DNA of 32,004 nt, from the NCBI GenBank assembly GCA_025356335.1, contig JANXUF010000114.1, positions 1-32,004 on the forward strand. Reading direction: 5' to 3'. The notes beneath the pieces are model-generated. The model had not been told where the DNA came from, did no database searches, and saw only the letters and a list, made by a program, of their open reading frames with translations. Shown piece by piece: positions 7,063-16,083 of the stretch. The DNA comes from Actinomycetes bacterium. Lineage in GTDB: Bacteria; Actinomycetota; Acidimicrobiia; Acidimicrobiales; Ilumatobacteraceae. The position numbers were made by a program, and so were the translations under genes. How positions within the stretch are numbered: the stretch's first letter is position 1; every line of letters begins with the position of its first letter.

Positions 7063-8697
7063 TCAGGTGGCGCTGAGCGAGATATCGGTGATCGTGGCGC
7101 GGTAGGGATGGTCGCCGGAGCACTTCGGATCGACCGGCAGTTGCTGGATCCAGACGAGCAGGTAGCTCGCTGGCGTGTCGGGAATTGCAAAGACAGCGGT
7201 CGGATCCGTCTGGCTGCTCGCCTTGGCGATGACGGGCTGGCCCCAGTCGGCAAGCGTTGTCGGCGCGGTCGCCGCATCGGAGACGTACAGCGAGGCGATC
7301 CACGGAGCCTGGAGGAAGTGGACTGTCAGCGTTGCTGCGCCGGATCCCTGCAGGGGAACGGAGAAGCCGACACCCTGTTTTGCCCCGAGATAGGTGTTCT
7401 GATAGCACTCGGTGCTCCATGTCGTCGCCGACGAATCGTCGAAGAGGTTCGGAAGTTGGGCGCTGTTCTCGCTGCCGTCTCCCCCTGGGTCGAAGGCCCG
7501 GGCCTGGCCTGGGGAAAATGCCAGCGGTCCGACCTTCGTCGCTGTCGACGGAGCTTGCGTCGCGCCGCCTGCACCAGGCACCGCGACCGATGTCGTCGGC
7601 TTGGCAGTGTCACCACTGCTGAGGCTCGACCACAGCACGGCGATGAGGATCAGGGCGACCAGCACCATGGCGCCGACGATGATCGTCGACGGCATGCGGC
7701 GGTGTTGGAACTGCCGCGCCGGCCGGCCGTGGGCATCGACACCCTTCGACGGCGTCGGGATGCGATCGGGTACCGCCCGAACCGGGGGGTTCGTTCCCCC
7801 GCTGATCCCCTGACGCGGCGTCACCTGGCGGTGTTGACCGGTGATCGGTGTCGGATCCCGAGGAGCGGAGGCGACGCGGTCCAACGCCGAAATGATTGCT
7901 GCGCCGGACGACGGCCGGTCGTCAGGATTGCGGGCCAGCAGGCGATGGATGAGTTCAGCGAGACCGTACGGCAGGCTCGGCCGCAGCCGCCCGAGGGGTG
8001 TCGGATCACGTTGCAACCTGGCAAGGGCGATATCGGCGTCACTCTCGCCGTGGAACGGGACGCTGCCAGCAAGGCATTCGTAGAGCACCAACCCCAGCGA
8101 GTAGAGGTCGGCGCGGCCGTCCAGTTTGCGACCACGTACCTGCTCTGGGGACAGGTATTTGGCAGTGCCCATCATGATGTTGTCGCTGGTCAGGTCGGTC
8201 TCACCCGACGTTGCCTTGGCGATGCCGAAGTCGGTCAACAGTACGCCGCCCTCGCTCGTCAGCATGATGTTGCCCGGCTTGACATCGCGGTGGACGATGC
8301 CGGCGGAATGGGCTCGGTCGAGGGCGCTGGCGACTGCACGGGCGATGCGGATTGTCATTTCCGGCGACAGCTGGTGGCGGTCGTCGAGCAGTTCGCGGAG
8401 TGATCGCCCCGGCACGTACTGCATGACGACCGCCTGGCGGCCGCGTTCGTCGACGGTGTCGTAGATCGCCACGATGTTCGGGTGATTGAGGCTTGCAGCG
8501 GCGACGGCTTCACGCCGGAATCGTTCAGCGATCACCGGGTCTGATGCCAACTGTGGCTTGAGCACCTTGACGGCGACGAGGCGATTGAGGAGAAGATCCT
8601 GCGCCAGCCAGACCTCCGCCATCCCGCCCTGAGCGATGCGCCGATCGAGCTGATAACGATTCGCCAGCAGTGGCGGGGATGGAGTAGTGGGCGTCAC
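7063..8697 (-). CDS. Transmembrane Ser/Thr protein kinase with extracellular discoidin-like domain
   Basis: An N-terminal Hanks-type kinase domain (about 14-275) carries all the catalytic residues visible in active kinases: the glycine loop IAQGGMAEV, Lys44 in AVKVL, HRDVKPGN at 136-143 and DFG at 156-158. A basic Pro-rich linker leads to one membrane helix (about 338-358). The outside part (about 390-544) contains FDPGGDGSENSAQLPNLFDD and ATTWSTECY, resembling the discoidin/carbohydrate-binding-like tail fused to mycobacterial MurJ (Rv3910). The gene sits exactly where Rv3910 sits, upstream of the sigma factor, but no MurJ flippase part is present. GTG 8697 has no Shine-Dalgarno sequence; TAGCCT lies 9 bases upstream. 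Confidence 0.92.
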   Translation of the reverse strand: MTPTTPSPPLLANRYQLDRRIAQGGMAEVWLAQDLLLNRLVAVKVLKPQLASDPVIAERFRREAVAAASLNHPNIVAIYDTVDERGRQAVVMQYVPGRSLRELLDDRHQLSPEMTIRIARAVASALDRAHSAGIVHRDVKPGNIMLTSEGGVLLTDFGIAKATSGETDLTSDNIMMGTAKYLSPEQVRGRKLDGRADLYSLGLVLYECLAGSVPFHGESDADIALARLQRDPTPLGRLRPSLPYGLAELIHRLLARNPDDRPSSGAAIISALDRVASAPRDPTPITGQHRQVTPRQGISGGTNPPVRAVPDRIPTPSKGVDAHGRPARQFQHRRMPSTIIVGAMVLVALILIAVLWSSLSSGDTAKPTTSVAVPGAGGATQAPSTATKVGPLAFSPGQARAFDPGGDGSENSAQLPNLFDDSSATTWSTECYQNTYLGAKQGVGFSVPLQGSGAATLTVHFLQAPWIASLYVSDAATAPTTLADWGQPVIAKASSQTDPTAVFAIPDTPASYLLVWIQQLPVDPKCSGDHPYRATITDISLSAT

Positions 8698-8706
8698 CGT
8701 GTGCCG

Positions 8707-8712
8707 AGGCTA
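8707..8712 (-). promoter_or_regulatory. Possible -10 element of the kinase gene
   Basis: TAGCCT (TANNNT) ends 9 bases before GTG 8697, consistent with a transcript having a leader of only a few bases. It lies in the 123-bp gap after degV, which otherwise shows no clear feature. Confidence 0.35.
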
Positions 8713-8820
8713 GTGGCCAGTAGCTGCCCACGTCTGGCACCCTGACGGCACCGCCTGTGCGCCGGACGCCCTACGGCTGCTGCCACGCATTTCAGTCGAG
8801 CAGTAAGCAACCCTGAACGC

Positions 8821-9657
8821 TCAACGCGGAACCTGGAAGGCGACGCCGATGGTGCCACGGCCGGCATGCGTGCCGACGACCGGGCCGATGTCACCGACGA
8901 TCACATCGGCACCACCGGCGAGTTCCCTGACGCGTTCGGTAAAGGCATCCTTGTCGTCGCAGGCGGCCTGCAGGACGGAGAGATTCTCGACAGGCCCGTA
9001 CGACTTGACCTTGTCGATCAGGAACGTCAGCGCCTTGGAACGGGTGCGCTGCTTGCCACCCTCTTCGACCTTGCCGTCGCGTACCTCGATGATCGGTTTG
9101 ATCGACAGAACGGAGGCCAGCATCGCCTTGGCACCACCGATGCGGCCACCCTTTTTGAGGTTGTCGAGCGTGTCGAGGGCTCCCCACACCTTGGTCCGTT
9201 CGGCGAGATCGTGGGCCGCCGCGGTAACGGTGGCCAGCGAAGCCCCGTCGAGGCCGAGCCTGGCGGCAGCGACGGCGATGAGGCCCTGTCCGAGGGTGAC
9301 AGATCGGGAATCAACGACGTTGATCGGAATGTCGGTGAACGAGTTGGCAGCCAGTTGCGCCGACTGAGTCGTCGCCGACAGCGAGCCGGACAGGTTGACG
9401 ACGACGATGCCCGTCGCTCCCTGTTCCGCCATTCGCCGATATGCGAGGTCGAATTCTCCTGGTGACGGCGCTGCCGTTTCCGGCAGGGCGGATGACGCAG
9501 CGCAGCGCCTCCAGAATTCGTCCACACTGAGATCGCGTCGATCAACGAATTCTTCTTCACCGAAGCGGATCGTCAATGGGACGATGTCGATCCTGAGTTC
9601 TTGGGCGAGGGCATCCGGCAAGTCGCAAGCGCTGTCGGTGACGATGCGTATGGTCAC
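8821..9657 (-). CDS. DegV family fatty-acid-binding protein
   Basis: The 278-residue protein has the DegV hallmarks: the opening IVTDSACDLP, PLTIRFGEEEFVD, TAAPSPGEF, the middle VVNLSGSLSATTQSA, and the KKGGRIGGAKA region. DegV/FakB proteins bind fatty acids and, with FakA, present them for phosphorylation in exogenous fatty-acid use; no fakA is seen nearby. GTG 9657 overlaps the stop of the upstream DUF6049 gene (GTGA), implying coupling. DegV is an insertion relative to the mycobacterial order at this locus. Confidence 0.92.
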   Translation of the reverse strand: MTIRIVTDSACDLPDALAQELRIDIVPLTIRFGEEEFVDRRDLSVDEFWRRCAASSALPETAAPSPGEFDLAYRRMAEQGATGIVVVNLSGSLSATTQSAQLAANSFTDIPINVVDSRSVTLGQGLIAVAAARLGLDGASLATVTAAAHDLAERTKVWGALDTLDNLKKGGRIGGAKAMLASVLSIKPIIEVRDGKVEEGGKQRTRSKALTFLIDKVKSYGPVENLSVLQAACDDKDAFTERVRELAGGADVIVGDIGPVVGTHAGRGTIGVAFQVPR

Positions 9658-11996
9658 GAGTCGGGAACCTTATCTGATTGCATCACGATCACCCTCGTTT
9701 CATCGTCGTGTCGGCCGACTTCGTCATGGCGATCGAGTCCGCTATCGGATCTGCCGGCGGATCCGCCACCGGATTCGTCGTCATCGAACTGCGGCCGGAT
9801 GATGCCGTTCGGACCGGTGTCGTCGTCCTGGTGAGCGTCGTCCTGGTCTGCGTCGTCCTGGTCTCGGCCTGTCACGGAGCGCTTGACCGGATGACGCCCG
9901 ATCGAGGCGCTCGTTGCGTCCCTTCGGCGGCGTCGCGATCGCATGAAGTTCTGCAGCCACCAGCTGGCGAGAATCACGAGCAGCGCACCGGTGGCGACCT
10001 GCCCGAGCCCTGTCAGCACCGACGCACGAACCGTCAGCGTGCTCGGAGGTCCGAGGGCCTGTTTGCCGTCCGGCGTGAACAACTGCACTTGGACAGGGAA
10101 TTCAGCACCTGAGCGCGCCCTGACGCGAATGTTCGTCGAGGTGCGCCCGTTCGCCGACGTCCGTTTGCTGACGGTGATCACCTGGTCGTTGTCCAGAAAA
10201 TCCATCTTCGCGCTCGAGAGCCGCAGCATGACCTTGAGGTCGACGTCGCTGGAGTTGTCGAGCACGAAGGGGATGTCGCTGGCGCGTCCGCCGATCGTGA
10301 TGTGCCCGAGCGACGGATAGGTCACGGACGATCGCAGCACGTCGAGATCCCCTCCGATCTGGTTGGCGTAGGCCAGGCGTTCGGCATTGGTGATGTCGTC
10401 CGCCGGATATACCTGCAGCAGCCGCCGCCAGATCGCCGGCCGGGGATCGACGCCGTCGGACGTCGTCAGCATCGTCGCGTAGCTGCTGATCTGGGAATTC
10501 AACGAGCCCAACGTGAATGCCGCCGATCGCAGATCGATCGGACTCGGATTGCTGACTCCGATCACCCGCATGTCGTCGACGTCGGTTCCCCGTTCGAGTT
10601 CGCTGAGCACCCCGTCGACCGTGCGCAGAGCGATGTGTGGCGATTGTTGCAACAACGCGAAGACGTCCTGCAGCAGCGTCGGATCGATCGACCCGACGAG
10701 CCCGACGGAAACGACGACACCGCGGGCCGGCGAGTGCGCGGACGTGGTCAATTGTCGATCGTGTTCGATTCCGAGCGCCGTCAGATCAGCGACGATCAGA
10801 TGAGCGGTAGCGATCGGGTCGTCCGTGGCCGCATGCAGGGAGGCGTCGATCGTCCGGTCGGTGATCAGTGCGGGAATCGTCTGATCGGTGCCGAGTTGGA
10901 CCTTGCCGATCTCGCCCGTCGGGGTTCCGACTGGTTGGGGAATGGCGGCGGATTGGCCGAGAACCACATGCTGTACGCCGAGCCCGCGCAGTAGCGCGAG
11001 TCCAGCGGCATCGGTGCCGGCGGGGACAAACCAACTGCTGCGTTTGGCGCTGTTGATACCGAGGCTTCCGACGAGTTGGTCCTCTCCGAGACGCAGTTGG
11101 TCGGTGAACGTCGACTGCATCCCGGCTGCTGCTGCCGCCGACGGATCCATCGAGACGGACGGCTCGGCGAGTAGTTCGTGTTGGTTGCCGAAAGCGGCGG
11201 CGACCTGTTTCAGTAGCGCCAGATCGGAAGCGGTGCCGCTGCGCTTGAGGCCGTCGAGCAACTCGGGGCGGATCACTGCGCTGATCGGCACCGTCGTCTG
11301 TTGAAGGAACCCGGCCAGCGCCGACAACTGTGTTCTGGCGACGTCGCTGACAACCGTGGTGCCGTTCGACTGCAGGGTCGGGGGACTGTCGATGCTGAAC
11401 AGCCAGCCGACCGACACCGTGCTCGGGGTGACGTCCTGGCCGAGACGCTCGACGAACGTCGACAGTTGGGCGAGCGTTCCCTTGGTGTCACTGTCGCGCA
11501 GTTCGATCGACAGCGGGTACAGGCCGGGGTCCTTGAGCCGCAATTTGGTCTTCAAGCGGGTCGCCGACTGCGTAGGAATCGGCAAGACGAACGCACCACT
11601 GTCGTCTCTCGCCAAACCTTTGACCGGGAACGAGATGGCGGCAGCGGAGACACTCGGGAGATGGCCCTCGACGATCGTGGCGACGTCGCCACGGCTGTTC
11701 ACGGGTGGGTAGGCGGTCACGACGATGACACCGTCTGTCGGCACCTCGCCGACTGCGCTGACGACGATCGGCAGTGAGTCGTCCTGCTCGATGGACAGCG
11801 GCACACTGACGAGGCGGAGCTGTACCGTCCCGGATTGGGCCCGAGCGACGCCCGTCGTTGCCGTGGCGAAGACAATCGTCAGCGTCGTCACGAGGAGTAG
11901 CAGGATTGACCCGTGAACGCGGCGAGGCGTCGAGGACCGAAGTGTCGGCGAGGCAGTGCTCAGGTCAGACATCGCGTCAGACATCGCGTCAGACAT
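9654..11996 (-). CDS. DUF6049-type secreted/membrane-anchored protein
   Basis: From ATG 11996 the protein is 780 residues: a signal peptide (basic RRVHG, then a hydrophobic LLLLVTTLTIV core, ARAQ cleavage region), a long extracytoplasmic part, a C-terminal membrane helix (TGALLVILASWWL) and a basic then Asp/Gln-rich tail (DQDDADQDDAHQDDD). Its size, topology and place upstream of the kinase/sigma cluster match Rv3909 of Mycobacterium, assigned to DUF6049; function is unknown. The central FVPAGTDAAGLALLRGLGVQ region is reminiscent of polysaccharide-deacetylase-like folds in that family, which I cannot confirm. Starts 11984 and 11972 are equally possible because of a 12-bp repeat that carries ATG. 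It overlaps degV by 4 bases. Confidence 0.82.
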   Translation of the reverse strand: MSDAMSDAMSDLSTASPTLRSSTPRRVHGSILLLLVTTLTIVFATATTGVARAQSGTVQLRLVSVPLSIEQDDSLPIVVSAVGEVPTDGVIVVTAYPPVNSRGDVATIVEGHLPSVSAAAISFPVKGLARDDSGAFVLPIPTQSATRLKTKLRLKDPGLYPLSIELRDSDTKGTLAQLSTFVERLGQDVTPSTVSVGWLFSIDSPPTLQSNGTTVVSDVARTQLSALAGFLQQTTVPISAVIRPELLDGLKRSGTASDLALLKQVAAAFGNQHELLAEPSVSMDPSAAAAAGMQSTFTDQLRLGEDQLVGSLGINSAKRSSWFVPAGTDAAGLALLRGLGVQHVVLGQSAAIPQPVGTPTGEIGKVQLGTDQTIPALITDRTIDASLHAATDDPIATAHLIVADLTALGIEHDRQLTTSAHSPARGVVVSVGLVGSIDPTLLQDVFALLQQSPHIALRTVDGVLSELERGTDVDDMRVIGVSNPSPIDLRSAAFTLGSLNSQISSYATMLTTSDGVDPRPAIWRRLLQVYPADDITNAERLAYANQIGGDLDVLRSSVTYPSLGHITIGGRASDIPFVLDNSSDVDLKVMLRLSSAKMDFLDNDQVITVSKRTSANGRTSTNIRVRARSGAEFPVQVQLFTPDGKQALGPPSTLTVRASVLTGLGQVATGALLVILASWWLQNFMRSRRRRRDATSASIGRHPVKRSVTGRDQDDADQDDAHQDDDTGPNGIIRPQFDDDESGGGSAGRSDSGLDRHDEVGRHDDETRVIVMQSDKVPDS

Positions 11997-11999
11997 CGC
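11964..11999. repeat. 12-bp tandem repeat carrying the start codon
   Basis: GTCAGACATCGC is repeated three times perfectly (11964, 11976, 11988), followed by two degenerate copies up to about 12025. On the minus strand each perfect copy encodes MSDA or MSDL, so the DUF6049 gene has three in-frame ATG codons in a row. Confidence 0.9.
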
Positions 12000-12016
12000 G
12001 GTTGAGACATCGTCGC

Positions 12017-12805
12017 TCAGACATCGTGATCCAGGGCGCGCTGCATGACCGTCAATTGCTCGGTGAGCAGGACGAAGCCGCAATCACCGTAGAGCCGAAG
12101 TGCTGCAAGGTTGTCGACCTGGGTATTGACCGTCATCGTCGTCGCCCGCCAACGTCTCGCCCACACCTGCGCATCAACGACCAGTCTGCTGCCGACACCA
12201 CGTCGCTGTGCTGCCGGGTCGACGGCGAGCCGCTGGAGAAAACTTGACTTTCCTGCCCTGCCGGTGACCGCGTAGCCGATCCGCGCACCGTTCGACTCGT
12301 CGACGGCAACGCGAAGACGGTGGGCCGGCGTGGCGTTCATGGCATCGCTGATCGACGTCGCATCGAGTCCCCAGCCGGGTTGGAAAGCTTGGCGATCGAG
12401 GAAGGCGAGTCGTTCGAGTTCGCTGTCGGTCCCTCTTCGAAGGTGGACGTCACCGGTACGGCGAGGTGTCGGCGACGCTGCCCGCTGGGTCGTTCGCGAG
12501 GTGAACCGCGGCGGCAATGGGGCCCGCAGGAGCGCAAGCAATTGCACAGCTACGAACCCGATGGCGTCGTAACTGCGGCACGCCGACGCGTGCAGAGCAC
12601 CGGTGCGGACATGGGAGTAACCCATCCGGCGCAGATCGTTCAACCACGTTCTGAGCAGCGAAGACGGCACGTCACTGCCCTGATCGACGGTCACGAGATG
12701 GGCGATCGACGGTTCGCCGGGCCATGGTCTGACACGTGCCGCGTAGCCTGCTCCACGAAAGATCTGGGCGTTCGAGCGCTCGGTCGGAGAATCGGCTTTG
12801 GTCAC
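12017..12805 (-). CDS. GNAT family N-acetyltransferase
   Basis: The C-terminal half (about 115-262) is a GNAT domain: the acetyl-CoA loop [17 protein letters not shown] and the later [18 protein letters not shown] are clear. The N-terminal half ([28 protein letters not shown], then [17 protein letters not shown]) looks like a second, degenerate GNAT half, as in tandem-GNAT proteins. The substrate is unknown; a protein or small-molecule amine is equally possible. GTG 12805 is divergent from, and only 26 bases from, the deacetylase start at 12832. An acetyltransferase and a deacetylase-fold enzyme sharing a promoter invites the idea of a matched pair, which is inference. Confidence 0.85.
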   Translation of the reverse strand: MTKADSPTERSNAQIFRGAGYAARVRPWPGEPSIAHLVTVDQGSDVPSSLLRTWLNDLRRMGYSHVRTGALHASACRSYDAIGFVAVQLLALLRAPLPPRFTSRTTQRAASPTPRRTGDVHLRRGTDSELERLAFLDRQAFQPGWGLDATSISDAMNATPAHRLRVAVDESNGARIGYAVTGRAGKSSFLQRLAVDPAAQRRGVGSRLVVDAQVWARRWRATTMTVNTQVDNLAALRLYGDCGFVLLTEQLTVMQRALDHDV

Positions 12806-12814
12806 CGATTCACG

Positions 12815-12824
12815 ACGGTAGCGT
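12815..12824. promoter_or_regulatory. Overlapping divergent -10 elements (bidirectional promoter)
   Basis: ACGGTAGCGT contains TAGCGT on the plus strand (12819-12824, 7 bases before GTG 12832) and TACCGT on the minus strand (12820-12815, 9 bases before GTG 12805). The two elements share the central TA. Both genes lack Shine-Dalgarno sequences. Confidence 0.5.
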
Positions 12825-12831
12825 CCGTACG

Positions 12832-13860
12832 GTGACCGTGCTCTTCGCGACCCACCAGTCGTACCTCGAACATCTCACGGGATCGCATCATCCTGAGCGT
12901 CCGGAACGCCTGCAAGCGGTGTTGCAGGGTGCCAAGGAGACCAGTGTCGCCGACGCCCTGGTCGCCCTCGATCCGCAGCCGGCGACAAAGCAGGACCTCG
13001 AGCGGACGCACCCGCTGAGCTACATCAACCGTGTCGAGGCGATCTGCGCGGCCGGTGGCGGGAGGCTCGATCCCGACACGACGCTGTCCAGTGGATCGTG
13101 GTCAGCCGTGCTCCACGCTGCCGGCGCCGGCTTGACCGCCGTCGCTGCGCTCGAGCGTGGCGAAGCCGCCGCCAGCGCAGCGTTCTGTGCCGTACGCCCT
13201 CCCGGTCATCACGCCACCCGCAACGAGCCGATGGGATTCTGCGTCTTCTCGAACGTCGCCGTCGTCGCCGCGTCCCTTGCTGCGCGTGGCGAGCGGGTCG
13301 TCATCGTCGACTACGACGCCCACCACGGCAACGGAACGCAGGACATCTTCTACCGGGACCCGAACGTGCTCTACGTGTCGTTTCATCAGTGGCCGTTGTA
13401 TCCCGGGACCGGACGCATCGAGGAGACGGGTGCCGGCGCAGGCGTCGGCACGACGCTGAACGTGCCGCTGCCGCCGGGTGCGACCGGTGATTCCTATCTC
13501 AGGGCCTACGATGCGGTCGTCGCCCCGGTCGTCGAAGCCTTCGGCCCGACCTGGCTGATCATCTCGGCCGGTTTCGATGCCCACCGTCTCGATCCGATCA
13601 CCGATCTCGGCCTGACATCAGCGGACTACGCAACCTTGACAGCCAGGCTGTTGCAGCTGGCGCCGGCAGGACGACGACTGGTGGTGCTCGAAGGCGGATA
13701 TGACCTCGACGCCTTGCGGATGTGCAGTGCCGCCGTGCTCGCAGCGCTCGAAGGTGTCGATGCAGCCCCAGAAACAGGCACGGGCTCCGGCCCGGGCGCT
13801 GATGTCGGCGATCGTGTCGCCGCCTATTGGCGCCAGACCGGACTGCTCACGAGCGACTGA
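12832..13860 (+). CDS. Histone-deacetylase superfamily (AcuC/HDAC-like) deacetylase
   Basis: This zinc-dependent amidohydrolase of 342 residues belongs to the class II HDAC/acetylpolyamine amidohydrolase family. Visible are HPERPERL near the N-terminus, RPPGHHAT with the catalytic His pair, [11 protein letters not shown] (zinc-binding Asp and His), [13 protein letters not shown], and the C-terminal [11 protein letters not shown]. Possible substrates are acetyl-lysine proteins or acetylpolyamines; the sequence does not discriminate. GTG 12832 starts [14 protein letters not shown], the normal N-terminus; the longer frame from 12736 overlaps the divergent GNAT gene and is rejected. A TAGCGT -10 element 7 bases upstream suggests a leaderless mRNA. 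Confidence 0.92.
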   Translation: MTVLFATHQSYLEHLTGSHHPERPERLQAVLQGAKETSVADALVALDPQPATKQDLERTHPLSYINRVEAICAAGGGRLDPDTTLSSGSWSAVLHAAGAGLTAVAALERGEAAASAAFCAVRPPGHHATRNEPMGFCVFSNVAVVAASLAARGERVVIVDYDAHHGNGTQDIFYRDPNVLYVSFHQWPLYPGTGRIEETGAGAGVGTTLNVPLPPGATGDSYLRAYDAVVAPVVEAFGPTWLIISAGFDAHRLDPITDLGLTSADYATLTARLLQLAPAGRRLVVLEGGYDLDALRMCSAAVLAALEGVDAAPETGTGSGPGADVGDRVAAYWRQTGLLTSD

Positions 13861-13914
13861 CGGCCTGATCGTGGCGGATGGGCCGACGGACGGATGCGCC
13901 TGCTCGGTGGATGA

Positions 13915-13941
13915 TTGCTGATGGATCTCTTGCTGATGGAT
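13915..13941 (+). repeat. 12-bp direct repeat just before gluQRS
   Basis: TTGCTGATGGAT occurs at 13915-13926 and 13930-13941 (15-bp period), inside the 79-bp gap between the deacetylase and gluQRS genes and touching the ATG at 13940. No promoter or Shine-Dalgarno sequence is clear here. Confidence 0.6.
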
Positions 13942-14899
13942 GTACGCCTCGATGGATGAGGCTCGACAGCGCGAGGTGACCGGACGGTTCGCTCCGAGTC
14001 CCACCGGCGAACTGCATCTCGGCAACCTGCGCACGGCACTCGTTGCCTGGTTGTCCGCCCGTTCGCAGGGTGGTCGTTTCATCGTGCGGATGGAAGACCT
14101 CGATCGGCTGACGTCGTCGCAACAGTGTGCCGATAACCAGCTCGCGGCGTTGCGGTGGCTGGGTCTCGACTGGGATGGACCCGTCGTTCGACAATCGCAG
14201 CGCTTCGCACGCTACGACAGGGCGATCGACGAGCTCGAGGGCAACGATCTGACCTATCCGTGCTTTTGCACTCGAAAAGAAATTGCCGCTGCGGCTACGG
14301 CCCCGAACGGTGGTGCAGAACGACCGTACCCAGGGACGTGCCGTCGCCTCAGTGCTGCGGCGCGGCTCGCCCGGGAGGCGTCAGGGCGTCACCCAGCGCT
14401 GCGTCTGGCGGCCACGCGGCCGACCGGGGAATTCGTCGACGTCGTGCACGGTCCCTACAGCGGTTGGATCGACGATGTGGTGTTGCGCCGAAACGACGGT
14501 GTCGCTGCGTACAACTTGGCGGTCGTCGTCGACGACGAGGCTCAGGGAATCACCGAGATCGTGCGTGGCGACGACCTGTTGTCGTCCACTCCTCGCCAGA
14601 TACTGCTCGGCGAGTTGCTCGGCATGTCGAAGCAGCGATACATGCACGTGCCGCTCGTTCTCGGTCACGATGGTCACCGCTTGGCGAAACGCCACGGCGA
14701 CGTCACGGCGGCGGCGATGAGCCGAGCCGGAACGTCGCCATCGCAACTCGTCGGTCTGCTGGCACACAGTCTCGGGCTGACATCCGCGTCAACGCCGATC
14801 TCGGCGGTCGATCTGCTCAGCAGCTTCGATCCAGCGACGATCATCCGCACCCCGTGGACGTTCGATGACGAACGTCGATCTTCCGACGCACACCTGTAA
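13940..14899 (+). CDS. gluQRS: Glutamyl-Q tRNA(Asp) synthetase
   Basis: This is a GluRS paralogue lacking the anticodon-binding domain, which attaches glutamate to queuosine in tRNA-Asp. It has the class I HIGH-type motif (GRFAPSPTGELHLGNL), a zinc site with CFC and the later Y-x3-C (PYPGTC), and a KMSKS-equivalent in GHRLAKRHGD. The length of 319 residues fits GluQRS rather than full GluRS (about 480). ATG 13952 or GTG 13976 are plausible alternative starts because residues before VTGRFAPSPTG are not conserved. It follows the deacetylase gene on the same strand. Confidence 0.93.
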   Translation: MYASMDEARQREVTGRFAPSPTGELHLGNLRTALVAWLSARSQGGRFIVRMEDLDRLTSSQQCADNQLAALRWLGLDWDGPVVRQSQRFARYDRAIDELEGNDLTYPCFCTRKEIAAAATAPNGGAERPYPGTCRRLSAAARLAREASGRHPALRLAATRPTGEFVDVVHGPYSGWIDDVVLRRNDGVAAYNLAVVVDDEAQGITEIVRGDDLLSSTPRQILLGELLGMSKQRYMHVPLVLGHDGHRLAKRHGDVTAAAMSRAGTSPSQLVGLLAHSLGLTSASTPISAVDLLSSFDPATIIRTPWTFDDERRSSDAHL

Positions 14900-14944
14900 C
14901 CGCCCGCAATGGTGGGGTGACCACCACTCGCCGCACGCCCTCAG

Positions 14945-14950
14945 TATTCT
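14945..14950 (+). promoter_or_regulatory. Probable -10 element for the L,D-transpeptidase gene
   Basis: TATTCT lies 35 bases before ATG 14986, giving a leader of about 28 bases that contains a GGAG ribosome site (14978-14981). No convincing -35 hexamer is seen. Confidence 0.4.
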
Positions 14951-14985
14951 GTACGCCTAGTGCGCGCGAACCTGGGCGGAGAACG

Positions 14986-16083
14986 ATGAGAATTTCGACA
15001 AAACGGCTGGCCTTGATGGGCCTGACCGGAGCACTGGTCGTTGCCGGCGTCAGTTGCTCGAGCACCGCCAACTCTGTGGTTCCGGCGAAGTCGACCGTCG
15101 CATCGGCGGCGACGTCGCTGACTGTCACAACCGTCGCTGCGACGCAGACCACCGCTGCAGTGACTGCCGCCCCGACGACGGTGCCGCCGACCGCTGCCAC
15201 GACCTCCGCTGCCACGACCTCCGCTGCCACGACGGCCGCACCGACAGTTGTCCCGACGGCACCGCCGACAGCGTCAGGGTCCACCGCTGCTGCTCCGACC
15301 ATCGCCACTGCTGCGCCCGCGGCGGTCACCGCCACCCCGGACAGCACCGTGCCTGACACCGCAATACCAGCCACCGACACGACGGTGCCGGCGACCGACG
15401 CACCAACACCGGCGCCGACCGCAGCCCCTGATCCCAACGCCGTCGCCCCGCTCGGCGCGCCACTGTCGGCCGTCGGCCGTAAGAGCGGTGCGGCCACCGC
15501 CGCCATCCAGCAGCGACTGACGGACCTCGGTTTCTGGGTCGGCGATATCGACGGCTCGTACGGTCTGACGACGACCCAGGGCGTCATGGCCTACCAGAAA
15601 TGGGCGGCACTGAATCCGTCCGGGTCGGTCGACGCCAAGACCGCAACGTCGCTGACGACCGCAACGTCACGGGCATTCTCGGCAAGCAAGGACGCCGACG
15701 TCGTCGAGGTCGACAAGACCAAGCAGTTGCTGTTCATCGTGCACGGCGGCAAGACGGTCTGGGTGTTGAACACCTCGACCGGCAGCGGCAAGGCATACAG
15801 CGCGCCGGATCAGAACACTCCCGGCTCGACGATCACCGGTGTGGCTGTCACCTACAGCGGAAACTTCTCGATCAACCGCCAGCGACCCGATGGCTGGTGG
15901 ACAGGCGATCTCGGCCAGATCTACCGTCCGAAGTACTTCAACGGTGGCGAGGCGATCCACGGCCTCGGCAGTGTTCCGAACTATCCGGCATCGCACGGCT
16001 GTGTCCGGGTCAGCGTGCCGGCAATGGACTTCATCTGGGCAGCGAACCTCATCCCCCTGAAGATGCACGTGTGGGTGCACTGA
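14986..16083 (+). CDS. Exported L,D-transpeptidase (YkuD) with peptidoglycan-binding domain
   Basis: This cell-wall enzyme makes 3-3 cross-links or attaches proteins to peptidoglycan. Order: a signal peptide or lipoprotein-like leader (MRISTKRLALMGLTGALVV then GVSC), a Thr/Ala/Pro-rich linker of about 130 residues, a peptidoglycan-binding-1 repeat (AIQQRLTDLGFWVGDIDGSYG), and a C-terminal YkuD domain (about 240-365). The catalytic block IHGLGSVPNYPASHGCVRVS contains the conserved His, SHGCVR and the nucleophilic Cys. The lipobox is imperfect, so secretion and lipid anchoring are both possible. ATG 14986 is chosen for its GGAG site and signal peptide. The gene runs convergent to the GGDEF-like gene at 16138. 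Confidence 0.93.
   Translation: MRISTKRLALMGLTGALVVAGVSCSSTANSVVPAKSTVASAATSLTVTTVAATQTTAAVTAAPTTVPPTAATTSAATTSAATTAAPTVVPTAPPTASGSTAAAPTIATAAPAAVTATPDSTVPDTAIPATDTTVPATDAPTPAPTAAPDPNAVAPLGAPLSAVGRKSGAATAAIQQRLTDLGFWVGDIDGSYGLTTTQGVMAYQKWAALNPSGSVDAKTATSLTTATSRAFSASKDADVVEVDKTKQLLFIVHGGKTVWVLNTSTGSGKAYSAPDQNTPGSTITGVAVTYSGNFSINRQRPDGWWTGDLGQIYRPKYFNGGEAIHGLGSVPNYPASHGCVRVSVPAMDFIWAANLIPLKMHVWVH

Noticed and set aside
7108..8403. 431-residue plus-strand frame
   Set aside because: It lies antisense to the kinase gene; the kinase has complete catalytic motifs and the antisense protein shows none. GC-rich codon bias creates such frames.
14911..14925. GGTGG/CCACC hairpin as a gluQRS terminator
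   Set aside because: The stem is only 5 bp, without a T-tract; too weak to call.
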